Of a stretch of 64,000 nucleotides of DNA, positions 61,171 to 64,000 are shown piece after piece. The notes under the pieces are model-generated. The model searched no databases. It saw only the letters and a program-made list of their open reading frames with translations, and had not been told where the DNA came from. Made by a program: the position numbers and the translations under genes. The DNA is taken from positions 310,001-374,000 of the forward strand of contig CAJWUI010000001.1 of assembly GCA_913047695.1 (NCBI GenBank). Direction: 5' to 3'. The first letter of the stretch is position 1, and the number at the start of each line of letters is the position of its first letter. This DNA comes from an uncultured Bacteroidota bacterium (lineage in GTDB: Bacteria; Bacteroidota; Bacteroidia; Flavobacteriales; Flavobacteriaceae).

Positions 61171-61366
61171 CGAGTAAAAATAATGATTTATAAAGAATTT
61201 ATATCCTTTGGATAACACAAATAATAATGAAAAATAGGTTCTGAAAACTCTTTGAAATCTAAATAATCAATAACTTTCCATAGAAATAAATCCATAAATT
61301 AGGTAATTAAATAATATTTTATTGAAGCGCAAAAAATAAAAAATTTCCCATACTAAATGCAATATA

Positions 61367-62920
61367 ATGAATGAGATTAAGGTTTTATGGATAGATGATG
61401 AAGTAGAAAATTTAAAACCACATTTTCTTTTTTTAAATAGTCGTGGTTATGAAACTACTGGTGCTACTAATGGCCAGGATGCTTTAGATATTATCCAAAG
61501 GATTGACTTTGATGTAGTTTTGTTAGATGAAAATATGCCAGGACTGAGTGGCATAGAAACATTGCAATTAATAAAAACTAAAAAACCTCAACTTCCCGTA
61601 ATTATGATTACAAAAAATGAGGAAGAAAAAATAATGGAAGATGCAATTGGTGAAAAAATATCCGATTACCTAATCAAACCGGTTAATCCAAATCAAATTC
61701 TTCTTTCTTTGAAAAAAATATTTAGACACAAGGATTTAATTGCTGAAAAAACAGTTGAAAATTACCAAAAAGAATTTGGAAAATTATCACAAGAAGTCCA
61801 TTCATTAGAAAGCTATCAAAATTGGATAAATCATTTTGAAAAATTAGTTTACTGGGAATTAGAGTTAGAATCACTTGAGGATCCAAGCATGTTTGAGATA
61901 TTTGAATCACAAAAAATAGAGTCAAATTCACTTTTTGGAAAATTTGTCGAACGTAATTATTTAGATTGGATTGGTGGTAATAATGGACCAATAATGTCTC
62001 ATGATTTATTTACAAAAATAGTTCTTCCTAAACTAAAAGAGTTTAAACCAACCATTTTATTAGTTATCGATAACCTCAGACTTGACCAATGGCATATTAT
62101 TCGTGAAGAACTGAATACCATTTACTCAATAGAAAGCGAATTAAAATATTTCAGTATTTTGCCTACAACAACACAATATGCTAGAAATGCTATTTTTGCC
62201 GGCTTAAAACCTATTGACATTCAAAAAAAATTTCCTCAGTGGTGGAAATTTGATCATGAAGAAGGTGGGAAAAATCTTTTTGAGGAAGATTTACTAAAAG
62301 AACAATTCAAGCGCCTAGGCGTGAATATAGCTTTTAGTTTTCATAAGATAACCCAATTGGCACAGAGTCAACAGCTTTTAAAAAATTTACAAAATTATAT
62401 GCGAGATAATCTGACAGTTTTAGTATACAATTTTGTAGATATGATTTCACATGCCAAAACAGAAATGGAAATTATAAAAGAATTAGCACCAGACAATAAG
62501 GCATATCGATCATTAACTTTAAGTTGGTTTAGAAACAGTCAGCTTAAAAAAATTCTAAATAAATCAGCTGAATTGGGTTTTCAATTACTTCTTACAACCG
62601 ATCATGGAACTATCAATGTAAAAAAACCAAGTCCTGTAATAGGAGATAAAGAAACAAGTTTAAACTTACGCTATAAAGCAGGAAGAAGTATATCATGTGA
62701 TTCTAAGGATGTTATCGACCTAAAAGACCCTAATCTTTTGGGATTACCAAGTATTTCTCTTAATAGTCAATACATTTTTGCTAACCAAAATAATTATTTT
62801 GTTTACAAGAATAATTTTAATCATTACGCCAGTCTATTTAAAAATACTTTTCAACATGGAGGTGTTTCACTCGAGGAAATGATTATTCCATTTGTTCAAT
62901 TAAATCCAAAAACCAAATAA
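61367..62920 (+). CDS. porX: PorX-type response regulator with PglZ effector domain
   Basis: Receiver domain KVLWIDDEVENLKPHFLFLNSRGYE...VVLLDENMPGLSGIETLQLIK; PglZ-like ILLVIDNLRLDQW...TDHGTINV...QHGGVSLEEMIIPFVQL. Confidence 0.93.
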   Translation: MNEIKVLWIDDEVENLKPHFLFLNSRGYETTGATNGQDALDIIQRIDFDVVLLDENMPGLSGIETLQLIKTKKPQLPVIMITKNEEEKIMEDAIGEKISDYLIKPVNPNQILLSLKKIFRHKDLIAEKTVENYQKEFGKLSQEVHSLESYQNWINHFEKLVYWELELESLEDPSMFEIFESQKIESNSLFGKFVERNYLDWIGGNNGPIMSHDLFTKIVLPKLKEFKPTILLVIDNLRLDQWHIIREELNTIYSIESELKYFSILPTTTQYARNAIFAGLKPIDIQKKFPQWWKFDHEEGGKNLFEEDLLKEQFKRLGVNIAFSFHKITQLAQSQQLLKNLQNYMRDNLTVLVYNFVDMISHAKTEMEIIKELAPDNKAYRSLTLSWFRNSQLKKILNKSAELGFQLLLTTDHGTINVKKPSPVIGDKETSLNLRYKAGRSISCDSKDVIDLKDPNLLGLPSISLNSQYIFANQNNYFVYKNNFNHYASLFKNTFQHGGVSLEEMIIPFVQLNPKTK

Positions 62921-62928
62921 ATAAAAGG

Positions 62929-63339
62929 GTGGAATATATTTATAATTTAACCAATATTAATAAAGCAAGTAAGTTGGTTATCGATAATATAAAAACAACT
63001 GTAGTTCGGATTGATGGAAAAATTGGTGCAGGAAAAACAAAAATAATTTCAAATATTTGTATGCAATTAGGCGTGAAAGAGATTATTACTAGTCCTACAT
63101 TTTCGATCATAAATACCTACCGATCAGTTAATGGCCCAGTACATCATTTCGACTTTTATAGGCTTGAAAATCCAAATGAAGCACTAGATATAGGTATTGA
63201 GGAATATTTAGACTCTGGCAATTTATGTTTTATAGAATGGGCAGAAAAAATTGAACCTCATCTTCCATTAAATTATGATCATTATATTCTTAGGGTTTTA
63301 AATGATACTACTAGAAAAATATATTCAATAAAACGGTAA
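62929..63339 (+). CDS. tsaE: tRNA threonylcarbamoyladenosine biosynthesis ATPase TsaE
   Basis: VVRIDGKIGAGKTKIISNICMQLGVKEIITSPTFSIINTYRSVNGPVHHFDFYRLENPNEALDIGIEEYL. Confidence 0.95.
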   Translation: MEYIYNLTNINKASKLVIDNIKTTVVRIDGKIGAGKTKIISNICMQLGVKEIITSPTFSIINTYRSVNGPVHHFDFYRLENPNEALDIGIEEYLDSGNLCFIEWAEKIEPHLPLNYDHYILRVLNDTTRKIYSIKR

Positions 63340-63351
63340 TTAAATTTATAA

Positions 63352-63711
63352 ATGAGAGTGATTGAGCGTTTTGGTTATTATTTAGGAGGTTTCTCTGTTG
63401 GTATAATTTTTTTAGGATTTGTATTTAGTGGAAAAAAAACTAGTTGTAACTACGGTCCTTCAGCTAGAGTAAAAAATAATTTACTTCAAAAGAAAATTGT
63501 TTATTTACCAAATAGAACTAATAAAGTATTTATAAATGACAGTATAGTTAGATCGATAATAAATGCTGGTGAAATTAATTTTTCTAAGAGTAACACAAAA
63601 AAAGATTCGTGCCGAGTGTATTTTATAGATTTGGATTCAAAAAATAATTTTTATCTAGAAATAGCTAATTGCTCTGAAACAATAAAAATAATTGACTTCA
63701 AATTGCATTAA
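63352..63711 (+). CDS. small conserved membrane-anchored hypothetical protein (possibly DUF4258-like)
   Basis: MRVIERFGYYLGGFSVGIIFLGFVFSGKKTSCNYGPSARV; one N-terminal TM. Confidence 0.65.
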   Translation: MRVIERFGYYLGGFSVGIIFLGFVFSGKKTSCNYGPSARVKNNLLQKKIVYLPNRTNKVFINDSIVRSIINAGEINFSKSNTKKDSCRVYFIDLDSKNNFYLEIANCSETIKIIDFKLH

Positions 63712-64000
63712 ATTTTCGTCTTTTCATTTCTTTTTTTATAAGATATATCTCTTTGGATAATTGACTGTTTACCGATGTATTTTCCTCTGCCCTTCTAATT
63801 AAATATGGAACTACCTCTTTTATAGGACCATAAGGGACGTATTTTACTACTTGATATCCTTGAAATGCTAGATTAAATGATATATGGTCAGCCATCCCAA
63901 ATAATTGTGAAAACCAAATTTTTGAGTAACCATTCGCTATTTTTTTTTCTTTCATCCACTTCAGGATTTTTTTAATACTCTTTTCGCAATGAGTTCCTAC
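63698..64000 (-). CDS. proline dehydrogenase, C-terminal part (N-terminus beyond window)
   Basis: Open frame to the window edge: GTHCEKSIKKILKWMKEKKIANGYSKIWFSQLFGMADHISFNLAFQGYQVVKYVPYGPIKEVVPYLIRRAEENTSV. Confidence 0.88.
   Translation of the reverse strand, partial: VGTHCEKSIKKILKWMKEKKIANGYSKIWFSQLFGMADHISFNLAFQGYQVVKYVPYGPIKEVVPYLIRRAEENTSVNSQLSKEIYLIKKEMKRRKFNAI

Overview
AT-rich, densely packed chromosomal segment from a Bacteroidota genome, most likely a marine Flavobacteriaceae member. This assignment rests on gldF/gldG, porX, an lpxC-fabZ fusion, an E1 alpha/beta fusion and the his gene order. Most of the window is housekeeping: dnaN (partial), gldGF, phoH-like, purC, miaA, holA, uvrA, ggt, glmM, aroC, mutS2-like, ung, a his operon (hisG-D-C-B-H-A-DUF1572-F-IE), prohibitin-like, fabG, sucD, efp, lpxA, lpxC/fabZ, lpxD, porX, tsaE and a partial proline dehydrogenase. 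No rRNA, tRNA, CRISPR array, prophage or transposase was recognised. Two parts stand out. (1) The hisG leader on the minus strand holds an 18-codon ORF, MKTLLHHIHQFENCSNEK. Its 3' end carries CTCAAACG, which is exactly complementary to the 5' arm of a strong intrinsic terminator just before hisG. This is a complete candidate ribosome-mediated attenuator, and a Bacteroidota-type -7 box (TATATTTG) sits only 7 nt before the leader ATG. (2) Five tandem paralogous lipoprotein genes at about 38.2-41.3 kb form an unrecognised family, with signs of recent gene conversion between copies 4 and 5 and joint loss of a cysteine pair. Also notable are a degenerate M1-peptidase-like protein with an apparent outer-membrane barrel tail, a K+ channel with a C-terminal zinc ribbon, and a DUF1338/aldehyde dehydrogenase pair consistent with lysine/2-oxoadipate catabolism. 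All family names come from recognising the translated sequences; no database search was run.
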